64,000 nt of DNA from Microbotryum silenes-acaulis (lineage: Eukaryota; Basidiomycota; Microbotryomycetes; Microbotryales; Microbotryaceae). A program made the translations under genes and the position numbers. Below, in pieces: positions 11,388 through 24,162 of this stretch. The notes beneath the pieces were generated by a model, which had not been told where the DNA came from, did no database searches, and was given only the letters and a program-made list of their open reading frames with translations. The stretch spans positions 682,001-746,000 of the forward strand of contig QPFY01000006.1 in NCBI GenBank assembly GCA_003665825.1, in the 5' to 3' direction. Positions within the stretch are counted from its first letter, which is position 1. Each line of letters begins with the position of its first letter.

Positions 11388-12425
11388 TCAGGCCATGAGA
11401 TCGAAATCGTCCAGCTCGTCCTGTCAAAGAGTGGATCGCGGAGGGTCAGAGAAGACGAAAAGGGAAGGATGAAGAGCAGGCCAGCGGAATTGCGGCCGAG
11501 ACTGACGTTGTATTTCTGGACATGTCGCTTGAGCTTGGACGTATCGACCCAAGTGACAAAATCCTCCATGTTGCGAGTGACGAGGAACGCCGGATCAGTG
11601 ATCGGGTCTGGCCCTACTCGGACGTGGCCTTGCTCGATGTAGGTCACGGCCTGGACAGCGTCGCACACGAGGAGAGTCAGCAGATCAGTCAGCAGATACG
11701 AAAAGAGAAACCCACTGACCAGCTTGACGGTCTCGGCCATCTTGAGCCTGACCAAGACGACGGCCAATCGCCTGCGACACAAAGCTCCGACGGTGACTTT
11801 GCCCTCCTTCTTGCCCTGGCCCTCGACCTCCTTGACCTTGCCATCGAAGCCCTTGACGACGGGTGCGTCCGATCCTTCGATGTCGGACATCTTGGCGCCT
11901 CGGTCGAGTATGCCCATGTCGTACAGCTTGGAGAGAAGCATGTCCTCGTACTTGGCTCGGAACGGATCCGCGGGCGGCAGGCGGGAGAGCAGATGGGAGA
12001 GACGACGGACTTGGCCGCAAATCTTGTTGTAGGAATGATAATCATCACTGTAGAGAGAACATTGGGATTGGCGATCAGATTATTGGGCCCAAGACGACAA
12101 GAAGAGGGCATGCACTGCACGACTGGGAAGCAGCGACACTGACCGGTTCTGCACGTGGTAGCGCCTCATCACTTTGACTTCTCGCATGCCCGCATCCGAC
12201 TTCCACGACAGGAAGTCGACCTATGGTGATGCATGCCGCCCACCGGTCGGGGTAGGTTCGGAGAGAAGGTGATCGAGGGCAGGTGGAGGTCGTGTTGGAG
12301 CGGAGCAGGCGAGGCAACAGGAGGCGAGTCAGCCTCGAGTTTGACAGCGGTGCTACAGCGCATGGTTTTGATTAGTGACATACCTTCTTGAGGAGTTTGG
12401 CCTCATGATGCTTGAGTTGACGCAT
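11388..12425 (-). CDS. IMP3: U3 snoRNP protein IMP3
   Basis: Component of the nucleolar small-subunit processome, an S4-type RNA-binding protein that helps pair U3 snoRNA with pre-rRNA. Five exons (12425-12384, 12220-12144, 12047-11720, 11650-11507, 11420-11388) give 207 residues. Recognisable stretches are [34 protein letters not shown], the S4 region [40 protein letters not shown], and the acidic end [10 protein letters not shown], all in the order of human and yeast IMP3. Compared with human IMP3, about 25 extra residues ([20 protein letters not shown] and following) are inserted before the S4 domain. The start has a CCCACC ATG context. Confidence 0.96.
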
Positions 12426-13083
12426 GGTGGGCCGGCGACGGTGGTGATGGACGTAGAGCAAACGAGCACGCGAGCCAGTCGGAGCCGTGCTGGCGATCGC
12501 CGCGGCTGCGAAGCAGTGCGAAGCGACAGCGCGCGTCATACCGCGCGGCCGATTCACGTGACTTCCTTCTTGTTCGGCGCACGGTCAGTGCAGTGCCAGA
12601 CTCCAGTGCCCGCGCCCCGAAGACATTTGAATGCAGCCAAGTTGCAGTGCTAGAATAAGAAGTGGGGAGCGAAAGCCTGCTGGTATCGAACCCGTGAAAT
12701 CTTTGATTCATGTTGGGTTGCTAACTAAATCAGGATAGGCTGCACCAACTTCTAAGGACCGCCGGATATTCGATTATTTCACACTAGGTCAAGCTTGTAA
12801 CAAAATTTGGCCTTTTGAGGGATCGGAGGCTTGCACTCAGCCTCATCACGTGCCAAGTCGATCTCGGCAGCAACAGTACACCAGCACCACAGTGTGTCGC
12901 CGATTACACCTACCCCAGAAAGACAGGATTTCCAACAGCTCCTACACCCAGCAAACATCGCACAGTCATCTTACACCTGCATCGACTTTCGCTCGCGCGC
13001 TTCACTCAACATCTTCCGCGTCCACTCACAAGCTCCGGCGGACCACCTGCCTTCCCTCTCCGACATTTGCTCCAGTACGAACT
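12426..13083. promoter_or_regulatory. divergent promoter region IMP3 / SAP-domain gene
   Basis: 658 bp between two start codons on opposite strands. No open frame spans it convincingly. A tRNA-like B-box string occurs at 12681-12693 on the minus strand, but no tRNA fold can be built around it. The right half is rich in CA/CT, as expected of a fungal 5' UTR. Confidence 0.4.
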
Positions 13084-15658
13084 ATGTACTCAGCACAGGA
13101 TATTCAGTGCATGAAGCGGGCCGAGCTGCAGGCCCTATGCAAGGTGGGTCGCCTGGCATTTTCCTATGCCCATCTCGGCCGAGTTGACTGACCGGCCGTG
13201 ACCTCATCGCGCGAATCGGACGACTTTAGACGAACAAGCTCAAAGCGAATGGCAAAACGAAGACATTGGTGGAGATGCTACTCGATCATTTCAGACTGTA
13301 AGCTGCCGGCATGTATTCGCTCTTTGAAAGCCTTCTGCCGAGCTGACTGGACGACGTCTTTGGTGGCTCGCCTCAGAGCATCTTTCAGTGCGCAAACAGC
13401 ACCTTTGACGGCAAGAACAGCGGTCAGGAAACCGCTGCACGCTTCAGGATCCAAAAACCCCAAAGCGCCAAACACAGTCAAGAAGAAACCCATACCGGTT
13501 GCTTCCACATTTCTGCCCACGCCTCAGCGGCCTTCCGGAGGCGCCGACGACGACGATGACGACGAGATGCGACTCCAAACCCCGGTCGCGATCCGAGCGA
13601 AAAAAACGTCGGCGCACAACTCCTTGTTGAAACGCGCACTCGAGTCATCGTTCACTCCCGCTCCAGCGACGAGGCCTAGAGCCGCCATTCAGGCTCAGGG
13701 TGGGTCAGAAACTGCGCTTGACCTTGTCCGAGCACTGAGGAGTGCACACTGACGCTTTGCATCCTTTGCCGACAGCTTCGTTTTCCACTTCACCAGCGAC
13801 GAAGAACATCATCAACGTTTTGCTCGCCACGGTCGACACTCTCAAAGCCGAGCTCGCGACGACTCGATCTTCGTTAAGTCGCCTCGAATCCACCACCAAC
13901 ATCGTCTCAGCACCTTCGACACCTCCTCTGAAACGGGCGGAAGTGCTTGCCCTCGTGAATGAGCGTATCGTGCAGCATCGTGCTCAAGTCGATTCTTCGA
14001 TTGAACAACGATTCGCCTCTGTGAGCGCTCAACTTGCCGAGTTGAGCAAGGCGGTCGAGCTGGCCACCACTCGGGAAGAGCGGGAGTCCATCATCCAACT
14101 ACGAGATACACTGGACGAGGAAGTTCGATCGAATCAAATATGGAGAAGAGAGCTGGAGGGTTCTTTCGAGACACTGCGGTCGAATTTGACGGGTCACGTC
14201 GCGGGGACGACTGCGCCGATGTCTTCAATCTCTCCCGCGCGTGCGCCTTCGGCCCCGGTTCAGGGTCCCGCATTTGCTTCGCCTACCCTATCGAACTCTC
14301 TTTCCCCTTCATCACCAGCACCGTTGATGACTCCGGATACACCCTCTGCGGCATCAGAAAGAGCTCCCGCTTCGGCTCCCGTAAGCCCCGCGGTCCTCGG
14401 CCTCGCATCCACCCCTGCTCCGAACCTGGCCAGTCCGGCCATGTCAGACGGTGCTCCCCCTACGACAACTCTGGCTCCCTTTCCGAGTCCCATTGCATCT
14501 CCTCGAAGGGCTCCCCGAACTCTAAACGCGCATAAGCCAAGCCCCTTAAATATCGCCCTGACCACCGTGATCGCCGAAGGGATCGAGCCCGCGCTTGCTT
14601 TGCCGCTTCACATGCTCTCCCACGTCTCGCCGTCCAAGAACAAAACCATCTCGCCTCGTCGAGGAGCATCCTCACCTCAGGCGTCCCCCCGGAGGTCCCT
14701 CGCTTCGGCATCGACACCGGCGACGGCAACGGTTGTCGCTATGAGTCCTGCACGATCGCTCGTTAGGTCCATCGGCAAGCGGCCAAGGCGGGAGAGTGAT
14801 ATTGGCGACGTTTCTGTCGATGGCATGGAAGTTCCGGGACGGGCGACCCCTTCCAGGGCTATGGGAGATAGTGGAGCAAGGGAAATCAAGGGCTTGAGTG
14901 GTGGACGCGCAAGAAAGAGAATGCGGATCAGCCCCGGTGCCGAGAGTCAAGTGGAACAAGCGCCGGAAGCCGCCGCAGAATATGCATCCGAGTCGGAGGA
15001 GGATGAGGAGGAGGTGGTGCAAGCGGTCCTTACTTCTGACCTTGGAACGTTCGGTGATGAGGAATTGCTCAGTGAAGAGGAGGGCGAGGAGGCTGTCCAC
15101 CACCAGGCCGAAGAGACGACTCCACCCACACTGTTGGATACCCCACGAGAATTTTTCGTCTCGACCAAATCAGGTGATGACTCGTTCATACAGCCTGCGA
15201 CACCGTCGTCATCGCGCAACCCCTTTAGGCTCGATGGGGCTCCGTCTCTCTTCGTTTCGCCGTCGACATCCCGACAAATTCCCCTTGGCCGATCGCCAGC
15301 GACGAAGATGGCCTCGCCCTTCTGCGTCAAATCACCTGCTCGATCGCACATTGCACGGTCTCTGCATGGAACGCCTCGACGCACTCCCATCATGACCTCG
15401 GCAGCTCGCGTCTTTGCCGATGCTTCGAATCGGCGCGTTTCGTCGATCGCTGTCCCTCCGACGCCGTTGGCGAGCAAAACGCTTTATGGAACCGAGCGCA
15501 TCGGGGATGAAGAGGAGATGAGGTTCGGAGACGTCGTCGTCAGTCCGGGAGGTGGGATGTCTTCCCCCGTTATTACGGTCAATCCCTTTGGGAATGGAAG
15601 GGGTGCGCCGGGCAAAACGTTCGAATGGACCGGCTATGGATTGTTTGGCGAGACTTGA
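13084..15658 (+). CDS. SAP-domain, Ser/Pro-rich nuclear protein
   Basis: Four exons (13084-13143, 13230-13297, 13377-13699, 13776-15658) give 777 residues. Residues about 9-42 form a SAP motif, MKRAELQALCK joined across intron 1 to TNKLKANGKTKTLVEMLLDH, a helix-extended-helix DNA-binding module. A coiled-coil-like region follows (ATVDTLKAELATTRSSLSRL through to LRDTLDEEVRSNQIWRRELE, about residues 160-280), then a long Ser/Pro/Ala low-complexity region with many S/T-P sites and basic patches (IGKRPRRE, GGRARKRMR), an acidic block (SESEEDEEEVVQ), and a conserved-looking C-terminus (LASKTLYGTERIGDEEEMRF). Probably a chromatin or nuclear scaffold protein phosphorylated by proline-directed kinases; the family name is not recognised. 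Confidence 0.88.
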
Positions 15659-15935
15659 TTAAGCTTGATTCCTTACGAAATTCGTCTTTTCGATTTTCGG
15701 CTCAGTTCATTGGGTTCAAGTTTTTATTTCGTTCTTCTTGTTTCATCAATTCGTGTTGTGGAATCACCAGTATATTTGAAAGGCGTCCTCTTTGGCACTG
15801 AAGCTTTGCCCGCAGGCCTTGTCTCGATCGCGCCCCGTCGCGTCGCGGCGCGTTCTGGCGCGTTCGGCCGACAAAGCGTGCCCGTGAAGTCGGCGGCGCT
15901 TCTAGGCCCTTGCAACCTTTCTCTCCACCCAGATA

Positions 15936-16863
15936 ATGAAACGCGCCGCATCACCGAATCCCACCAACCCGAACGAAAGCAAGCAACCCTTTCTCGACAC
16001 CACTTCATCCTCTGCCACTGCCATGTCCAGCTCCGCCGCAGCCACTTCGACCAAGCGCGTGCTCGCGTCGACGTCGTTCCTCGTGCAGAGGAACTCGCCC
16101 AAGGCCAAGTTGCCCACTAGGGGGTCGACAGCAGCGGCGGGATATGATTTGTACTCGTGAGTCTGAGGACCTACTGACTATGCGGTCGTACGGTAGGAAC
16201 GCGGGCTCATTGATGTTCATCGTACCCCGGGCGTACAGAGCCGAGGCCAAAATCGTCCCGGCCCGTGGCAAAGCGTTGATCAACACAGAACTCAGCATCG
16301 CCGTTCCGGAGGGAACGTACGGAAGGATTGCACCCCGATCAGGACTGGGTACGTCTCTGCCTGCTCCTTTCTGGAGTATGCGCACGAGCTGACGGAGCGA
16401 ATCGCTTGGATGTGGGGCGGCCGGAAACCAGCGAGCAAGTTTATGATCGACACGGGAGCCGGCGTGATCGATGGAGACTACCGAGGGACGGTCCATGTCC
16501 TGCTGTTCAACTTGAGCGACAAGGACTACGAAGGTCGGTTTGTTTTTTCACGCGCGGAAAACCTTTCGGATCCGGATCCTGGCCGCTGGTTTTGATTGAG
16601 TCAAGCGCCTGTTACTTCGAATTTTACAGTCGTCGAGGGTGATCGCGTCGCACAACTGATCTTGGAGCAAATCGTCACGCCCGAAGTGACCGAAGTCGAG
16701 GTAAGCTCTCAGCTTTATTCACTCGCGGACGAGGCATTTCCGTTCCGCCAACATCTTGAATTTATGATCTCCGCAGTCCCTCTCCGAGACCGTTCGAGGA
16801 GCAGGTGGTTTCGGCTCGACCGGCGGTTTTACTGATGTCGCAGCCGAGAAGAACGGCGCATGA
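15936..16863 (+). CDS. DUT1: dUTP diphosphatase (dUTPase)
   Basis: Hydrolyses dUTP to dUMP and pyrophosphate, keeping uracil out of DNA and supplying dTMP synthesis. Five exons (15936-16156, 16239-16348, 16432-16533, 16630-16700, 16777-16863), 196 residues. The trimeric dUTPase motifs appear in order: motif 1 AAGYDLYS, motif 2 GRIAPRSGL, motif 3 [14 protein letters not shown] with the catalytic aspartate, motif 4 [12 protein letters not shown], and motif 5 [11 protein letters not shown] that closes over the nucleotide. About 45 extra N-terminal residues, Ser/Ala/Thr-rich, could be a leader; a second in-frame ATG lies at 16023. Convergent with the kinesin gene, with 258 bp between stops. Confidence 0.97.
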
Positions 16864-17121
16864 AAACCCTGTGCTCTCGAACTATCTCGAGAGCATGCAT
16901 AGTCTTGGGCATTGTTGCAGTATGAATTCATTGCGAAGATCACGAAGCCATGCCCCACCATGAAAGAATGAACAAAATACCCCAAGAGGCACCTACTAGG
17001 TCGGGTCAGAAGGCGGACGAAATGAGGGTATATCTGACCCTAAAGGTTTCTACACGATGCGAAGAAATTGCTAAAAAAACGAATGCGAACAGAAGGTAGA
17101 CCGTGGTACAAACGTGAATGC

Positions 17122-20100
17122 TCATGAAGCGGCGAGGGAAGGGTCGATGATTTTGATCCAATCAATCATCTCGCGCATCGATGAAGTCGAAAGGAAGTAA
17201 CTGCAGCCACGTATCAGGTGTGTCAGTCTTTACGCCGAGCGCAATTGACCCCTGCGCCTGTAACCAACCTGTTTTGATGGGTAAAGATTGCGAATGCGAA
17301 TTGACGCTGTAAAGAAAAGAAAAGTAGAGGGACGAGCAGACAAAGTTAGGCCCTGGCTTCAGAAGCCGACATCAGTGTCAGATGCACACCTCGAGCATTT
17401 GGCCTATTTCGGGTGATTGCTCGACCCGCACCGATGAGACGTTGATGACCATCGTCTCGTCGAGCTCGTTGCTATGTTCGTACAGGTACAAATAAGGCCG
17501 GCGAAGCACGAGCCAGTATTTTTTCCATTTGTTACTCGTTGGGTCACGGAGGAGAGCGACCCAGCCGCGCTTGGAAAACATGTCACTGTGCTCACATCCC
17601 GTCTCTCGTCAGTTTTTGAGTAGAGGTGACGCATCGGGATCTGACTCACGATCGGGGCACAAGAGTCGTGGTCCCACGTAGTCGCGGAGATCGAGAAGGG
17701 GTGACGCTCAGATTCGGTGACGGCATTGGCGGAGGGGTTAAGTCAATGACCGCAGACGGCGTGCTCGCCGGTTCTCGTTCGAACGAGATCTAGCACAAGC
17801 AACGCAAGTCAGTTTTAACATCGTGACAAATGCTGCGCGCCCGTGTCGCTCACCTCGTCCACTGCGCCGAAGCGCTTTTGCCACAACTCCACCGCCTGGG
17901 TCAGACGATTCTCGCTCGTCCGACCCTCGACAGGGCTCGGCAACGTCAACTCGAACGCGGCCAGCACAGCTTTGGCCGCCTCGACGTCCGCGGCTTTGAT
18001 CGTTGCCTTCAAGCCCCGTTCAAAGTCCCTTACGAGCGACAGACCCCTTGGCCGCCAATTAGCCAGTAGCTCTTCGCCGCGAACGTACATTTCCGCTGTG
18101 TTGAGCCGCCAGATCTCGGTCGGATTTTTGGTCAGGCAAGGCGTTAGGCGAACAGAAAAGACATTGGTCACGCTAGAGGAAAGGCGAGAGGCGCCCAAGA
18201 GATTCATGAGCTTTGAAGGGCCTCTCGCGTCGCGATTTTGAACGGTGACACCGATATCCATCGAGAACGGAACGGGCTCGGAGCAATTGGACGCCGAAAC
18301 CTGGAAGTGCAAGCGCACCAAGACACGGGACCCGGACGGTGTGGACCGGTTTAGATGAGGCGAATCGTGGACTGAACTATCCCACGCGGCGGCGAAGTTC
18401 AATGTCGCGACGCCGTCGGAAGAAAATCCAGCTCGTGGGTTCCCCATACCTCGCAGGTCGACGTCCGCAGCAGAAGTCGCGGCATGGACACGTCCGCGGG
18501 CGTCGAGCATGCGCACGTCACCGAGGGACACTTGGGCGACTCGCTTCCACTGCCAGGCCCGGCCTGAGTTGTGTGAAAGCTGGATCACAATTCGACGCTG
18601 CAGGCCTTGGCGAAGGAAGAAGGCGCCACTGTCGAGAGGGTTCGACGAGACGACGACGACGGGCTCGTAATTACCCGACTCGCCTAACTCGCGGATTTCG
18701 ATCTTAGCCAGCACGTCATGGGTCTGTTCGACGATGAGGGCATCTTCGTGACGCCGCGTCACGTCGCTGTTCCGAGGGTCGCCGCGAAGAGAAGGGGCGT
18801 TGGCGATCTTCGAGCTTGTGGAGGAGTCGCGTGCTTCGTCCCACCTTTCGATCTTGTCGAGGTGCGCCGGCGTGATTTTGGCAAAGAAAGAGACTGGCGC
18901 GTAGCCTTGGCTGAGCTCGCGCAGCCGTTCGGCATTGAGAACGACGGAGAAGGTGTGTCGAAGGCGGATCTCGCTCGCCTGAGACGAAACCAGGTTGACC
19001 GCATCGCCAGCGACAATCTCATCATCCTCACCGGGCGACTTGACGAGAAACGACGATGCCGACAACTGCAGATGAACGGCGACAAAATCGCTTTTGCTCA
19101 TGCCAATGACCCGATCGACGACGACTTCGAAAGTGAGTTTTGAACCCTCGACGAATGCCGCGATGGAAGGGTGGGTACCCCTGCCCAGAGGAACTCCGGG
19201 CTTTTCGGGCGTCTCAATCGAGAGGGGCTTGATGCGAACGCGACATGTCCCCATCGGATCGGCAGTGTAAGGCGAATGAATTTGCACGACATTCGTCGCC
19301 GGTAGATTGCGCGACAAGGGGGCGAGCGAAACGGTCGCCGATCCGACGTAAGAGAATCTATTCGAGCGCTCGGCCTCGGACTCGTAGAACGGATCTTCCC
19401 AGGCAAAGTGCTGGCTATACTCGGGGTTATCGACCCATTTAAACAGGTTACGCATCAGCTGCAACCGTTGCTGCAGTTTGGCCAAAGTCCAGATCGAGGT
19501 CATGCGGTGACGTCGATCGAGGACCTTGACACCGATGCAAGGCTTTTGACAAGTCGCCAGCGTAGGGTCCGATGAGACCTCGAATTCGGCGAGACACTTT
19601 ATCGCACCATCGACCGAAGACGGAATTTCGCGGCCAATGACGACGAACTGGAACGTCGTCCCCTTTTTGAGCTCACGCGAGATCGCGTTCGCTTCCTTGA
19701 CCAAGACAGCCTGCGAGAACGTGTCTTCCGCCATTCGCACGCGTTGACACCTTCGCCATCGCTGGACCGCATTCCTGGCCAGCCGCACTTCTCGTGGGGT
19801 CAAAGGGGTGGAATCGAATTCGTCATCGTCGCTGGGGACCCCATTGGACGGGTTCGTGGACTTGAGTCGCTTGACCTTCTTATCGTACTTGTTCTTCTGG
19901 GCGATCATCTTGGCCTCGAGCGACTTGAGCTTGGCCTCCATCTGAGCCTTCTCGGCCGTGGCTTCCTCGACCTTGACGTTGGCATTGGCCATCGTCTGCA
20001 GCTTGGTCTCGTACTCGTCTTTGACAGCCTGGACGCGATCGTCGAAGTCAGGTAACTGACTGAGCGTCAACGTCGAATCGCTGACGTCGCCATAGCTTGT

Positions 20101-23100
20101 CGGACCTGTACTCCAGGTCCCACCTGAATGTCGGCCTGATCTCCCCCCTGCCTCATCTTCGTCGTCATCGTCGCCTTCATGGACCGAGTCGAGGAAGCTC
20201 ATCCTACTCTCGGGTCGGTCCCCACTCGTGGCGCTCGATGCGGTCCTCGAGTGTCGGACTTTGAGGATGTCAGCATAGAGTCGATTGAGTTCGTCATCCT
20301 TGAGTTTGTCCAAATTGACGTGCTGACCATTGAGTCGAGCGACAACGGCTTCTCGCCGGGCGTAAGACCAGTCCGCCTCGGCCGTCGACATGGGTGATTC
20401 AGGTCGGGTCCCTGCCGGCGAGCCCTTCGACCCCGCATCGTCAAATTCGTTACTGAGCGGGGATCGCAGTTGGTGTACGGCATCCCGAGCTTTCCGGACC
20501 TCTTCGGGATGGTTAAAGCGAAAGACGTGGAAGTCGCCGAGAATGATGCGGAACCCAGATCGGAGTTCCCTCGGTTGATCGACCGAAATCCGCCGACCGT
20601 TGACCATCGTCAGACTCCCCGGGAGGGTGTGCAATACAACTTTGCCATCGGGGGAGCTTTCGAAGAAGCAGTGCTCGGCCAAAATGTTAGAACCACTCAA
20701 TCCGATGTCGGCCGCGACTTCGGATCCAAGGTTTCCGACCGTCGTCTTTCCCGGCTTGATCTGATAGATCAAGCACTCGCTCATCAACGGGTCCTCGTTG
20801 AGGTTGACGAGATGCGGCATCTTTTTGGGGCTATGGACCCCGACTTGATTCTTTTCGATCGTGATACCGAGCGCCTCCAAAGCCTGTTCGCGCTCCTTCT
20901 GCACCTCTTGTGTCCGTACGAGCTTCTCCTCCCACGTCTCGGTTACCGATGCCATCAACTTTTCGCTCTGCTCCAGCTGATCCTGCAGTTCTGCTTTCGT
21001 GATCGTCTTGATCTCACCAGCTTGTGTCCGATACGACACAATCTGTTCCTCGGCGGGGATATCGGGATCGTAGGTCGCTTCGTTCGATGCGCCCGTCATC
21101 CGGGTTCGAAGCGTCGCTAGCTCCTCCTTGAGTTCACGGATGAGCCTGGCGTTCGGGTCCTCGTTGACCACGGCCTTGTTCTTGATCTTCTTAGCCTGGT
21201 CGGCATACCGAAGGGTCGACAAGGTCTCGTCGTAGTCGGCGGGGGATATGGCCGCCACCACTGGTTGATCAACACTATGTCAGCCCTTCGCGCACCTGGT
21301 CGTTGTAAGCCCACCTCGATGACTCACTGGCCGTCTTCGAGTTGCCGCCTAATGAGTCCTTCAACAGCCACGTCAAGACCGAATCACGATACGGCACCTT
21401 CTCACCCGCATGCTTCCCCACCCCGCTCGCGGCAGCCAGCGCCGCAATGACCCGCCCTAGAGTCGTTAAACTTTTGTTGATCAACGCGCCTTCCTTCAAC
21501 CGCGTCCCCGTCGCGCCCGTAGAATTGGCTCGCTCTGATCCCGCGAGATCGACGAGTGAGATGCGCGATACTTTCTCCCCTGCCATTCCCGTCTCGACGT
21601 CGACGCGCCTTTGGGTCAACAGAAGGGTGAAAACAGCGTGGGATCGCGAAGATGTTTCGTTCATATTTGTTGCTGCAACCGTGCGGGCCTTTGAGTCATT
21701 GCGTCCGGGAACCGATTTTGTCAGTGTGCCTGCATGTCCTCATTCAGTATCGCCTCACTCACTTTGGTTCCCTCGTCCATCAATGCCTCGATATCCGGGA
21801 ACGATTGAACAGCCAGCTTCGACAGCCCTTCGACATAGGGACCCAAGCTCGGATGTTCCCGTACCTTGAGGTTTCCCTTATTGCTTGGGTTGAGCAAATC
21901 GCGGACTTTTTCCTGGTAAATCTCGGTATAAGAGACCTACTCGGGCAGAGAAAGAACGCGTGTTAGCGTAAGACACGACACGACGAGCGTGCTTGCTACG
22001 CACTTCGACGGTGAAGGAGAGTTTGTCCGTTGAGAGGGACGTGATGCGTTCGAAAAGCGCCTCGCAAATGAGCGGGATAATTCCGCGATCGGAACCGTAA
22101 CCCATCATCGAATAAGATTTTCCTAGGCACGTGCCACCAAAGGATCAGTGTCAAGTCTCAACTGAATGCGACACCTCAATTCCGACTTGAGCTCACCACT
22201 GCCAGTTTGACCGTCTGCAAGTGTGCGTAAAGCTCAGTTCTCTGATCCAGGTTCTGCTCCTCGGTCGTCAAATGTGCGACTCACAGGCAAAGATACATGT
22301 GTTGAATCCCTGAAACGAGTGATCGAGCAGATCTTTTCCCAAGTCCTCGTACAGGGTCTGTTGTGACGCATATCCAGGTTCGTCTTTGGGCCCCGCCGAC
22401 CTGTAGTGATAGAACCCGGCGGCCAGAGGAAGCAGATTGAGCTTTCCTTCCGAGCATGCGGAGGATTCGTGCAGGACGAAACGAAGATGAGTCTCTCACC
22501 AATACGACTTGTCGAAGGCAAAGGATTTGGTCTCCTTGTCTGCGTTGCGACTTGTACCGGTCGCCTAGCACACATGACGAATTTCGGCCATTAGCCTCGG
22601 ACGCAGGCCACGTGAGCGCGATCCCCACCTCGGATGAACAGACGACCTACTTCGGGTGGATCCAAGTAGGTGTTGTTGCCTTCCATTCGCACCAGAGGTT
22701 TTGCACCCCTCGCGAGCTCTGTCCAAAGATTCAAGGTGACCTGCTGATGAGCCGCTGATCGGTGCCAAGCTCAAAGAGGAGTCTTCGTGCTGCCTTCTGT
22801 CGTCCCCGAGAGGCTCTCCCTAGAAGCTCGGAAGGGGGTGGGGAACTGACCTCTGGAGTTGAGCGGTCGACATCGGACCTAAACAAGAATAAGTTGGTTA
22901 GGAAAGAATGATTGAAGACGATAAAAGTCTGGTGCTTCGTCGTGTGATGCAATGCGCGACCCGCTCGATCAAGGCTGGGATAATGTTGGCTCAACCCATG
23001 CCCGAGCTGGAATCGCGTCGCACGAGCGAGCTAGTGCAGCGGCACAGGGTATTCGGACTTTAAGTAAAGCAACGATGTATCTACGTACGACTACTTTGAT

Positions 23101-23142
23101 GTTGCCCCCTCCTCCACCGCCATTTGCTGCGGGATGGGACAT
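17122..23142 (-). CDS. kinesin-3 motor (Unc104/KIF1 family)
   Basis: Plus-end-directed microtubule motor for vesicle or endosome transport. The start is ATG at 23142 ([18 protein letters not shown]), and exon 2 begins near 22878 with VRCRPLNSR. The motor domain is cut by many introns; the P-loop YGQTGSGKS is itself split (GQTGSG | KSYSMMGYG). Switch I is NETSSRSH, switch [13 protein letters not shown], and the neck follows [20 protein letters not shown]. One 1148-codon exon (21261-17815) holds an FHA domain ([20 protein letters not shown]), coiled coils ([20 protein letters not shown]) and the KIF1B/DUF3694-type region. A PH domain ends the protein ([20 protein letters not shown] through [14 protein letters not shown]), as in Unc104/KIF1A lipid-binding kinesins. 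About 1,600 residues. Confidence 0.95.
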
Positions 23143-23176
23143 GCTGTGCGACCACCCCACCTGCTCCGGTGCGACC

Positions 23177-23210
<34 letters not shown>

Positions 23211-24162
23211 TGAGAAGGCCGGTGCGCACTCAACCGACGCCTGCCTCGCCTACCCAAGTCACACAACCCCGATGAAGTCAAGAGGTGTGATGAAGGGGAA
23301 GCTTATGAACACTCCGAGCCAGAGTGCGGTGGCGGGGGTGTCCAAGAAGGTGCGCGACCTAGAGTGAGTCAGTCGTACACTCCCGTTCGTGTCCACCAGC
23401 CTCAGCCAGCCTCAGCAGCTCAGCCAGCCAGCTGGTGGCAACACTCGGGTTCTCTCGGCAGCTTGAAATCGTCTTCCATCCCACTGCAATTGGCAGGTCA
23501 TCGCGTGTTTTCTTTATCCTGTAGACTATTCTCACACTTCCAAAAATGTGTAGCAGCTCTGGACGTGCTCCGATATGCTCACGTAAAGCCTTGGCCGTCA
23601 GATGAGCTTCCGGACTCGGTCCGATTTCTCCTCAAGTTGCATCTAAAAACCCAAATACTTTTGAAAGTGACCAGTTTTTATTGCTGAATGTTGGCCCATA
23701 CTTGGGCACTTGTCTAGCGAAAAAATCCCTCGGCGCGCATGATTTAGCCGTCCTCGGTCGACTCTCATCGCGCGACGGCGACGATCTCAATGGTAAATTA
23801 CGCGCGAACGTGTGTCGCGTGTCGCGTGTCGCGTGTCTCGCTTGCTCTTGCCCTCTCCTTTTCCGCGTGTTGCGCTCAGGAGCCGACCTGACTCTACCTG
23901 ACTCAGACTCATAGACCTACTGCATCGCACCCGTGTGAGTCACATGGAGGACGCAGTGTGACAGTGTGGCCCAACACGGTGACTAACCCATGCTCGTTCC
24001 CTTTCGTCCGTTCCCCTTCCGCCTCTCGATCACTACTCGGTGGCCCTTTGTCGATCCTCCCCACGCGCGCCTGCGACTGCGACTGTGCGGCCCCACTTTT
24101 GGACCCGCAGTACGCTCCTTTATTACACAAACACCACCGTCGCACAAGCACCGTCGCACGAC
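23143..24162. promoter_or_regulatory. divergent promoter region kinesin / RRM protein gene
   Basis: 1.0 kb between opposite start codons. On the kinesin side a (CGA)n trinucleotide microsatellite of about 11 units lies at 23178-23210, in its expected 5' UTR. Near 23813-23840 there is a short triplication of gtgtcgc(gt). Otherwise nothing coding is supported. Confidence 0.45.

Noticed and set aside
12661..12730. tRNA gene on the minus strand
   Set aside because: A B-box-like CGGGTTCGATACC is present, but the T stem has a mismatch and no matching acceptor, D or anticodon stems can be drawn around it.
13705..15477. Several long antisense frames across the SAP-domain gene
   Set aside because: They mirror the Ser/Pro-rich coding exon and lack start context or motifs.
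15665..16120. 151-codon plus-strand frame upstream of and overlapping dUTPase exon 1
   Set aside because: Out of frame with DUT1, no family features, overlaps the dUTPase 5' UTR and leader.
23178..23210. Coding of a poly-Asp or poly-Val tract from the CGA microsatellite
   Set aside because: It lies upstream of the kinesin ATG and in no supported exon; treated as a 5' UTR microsatellite.
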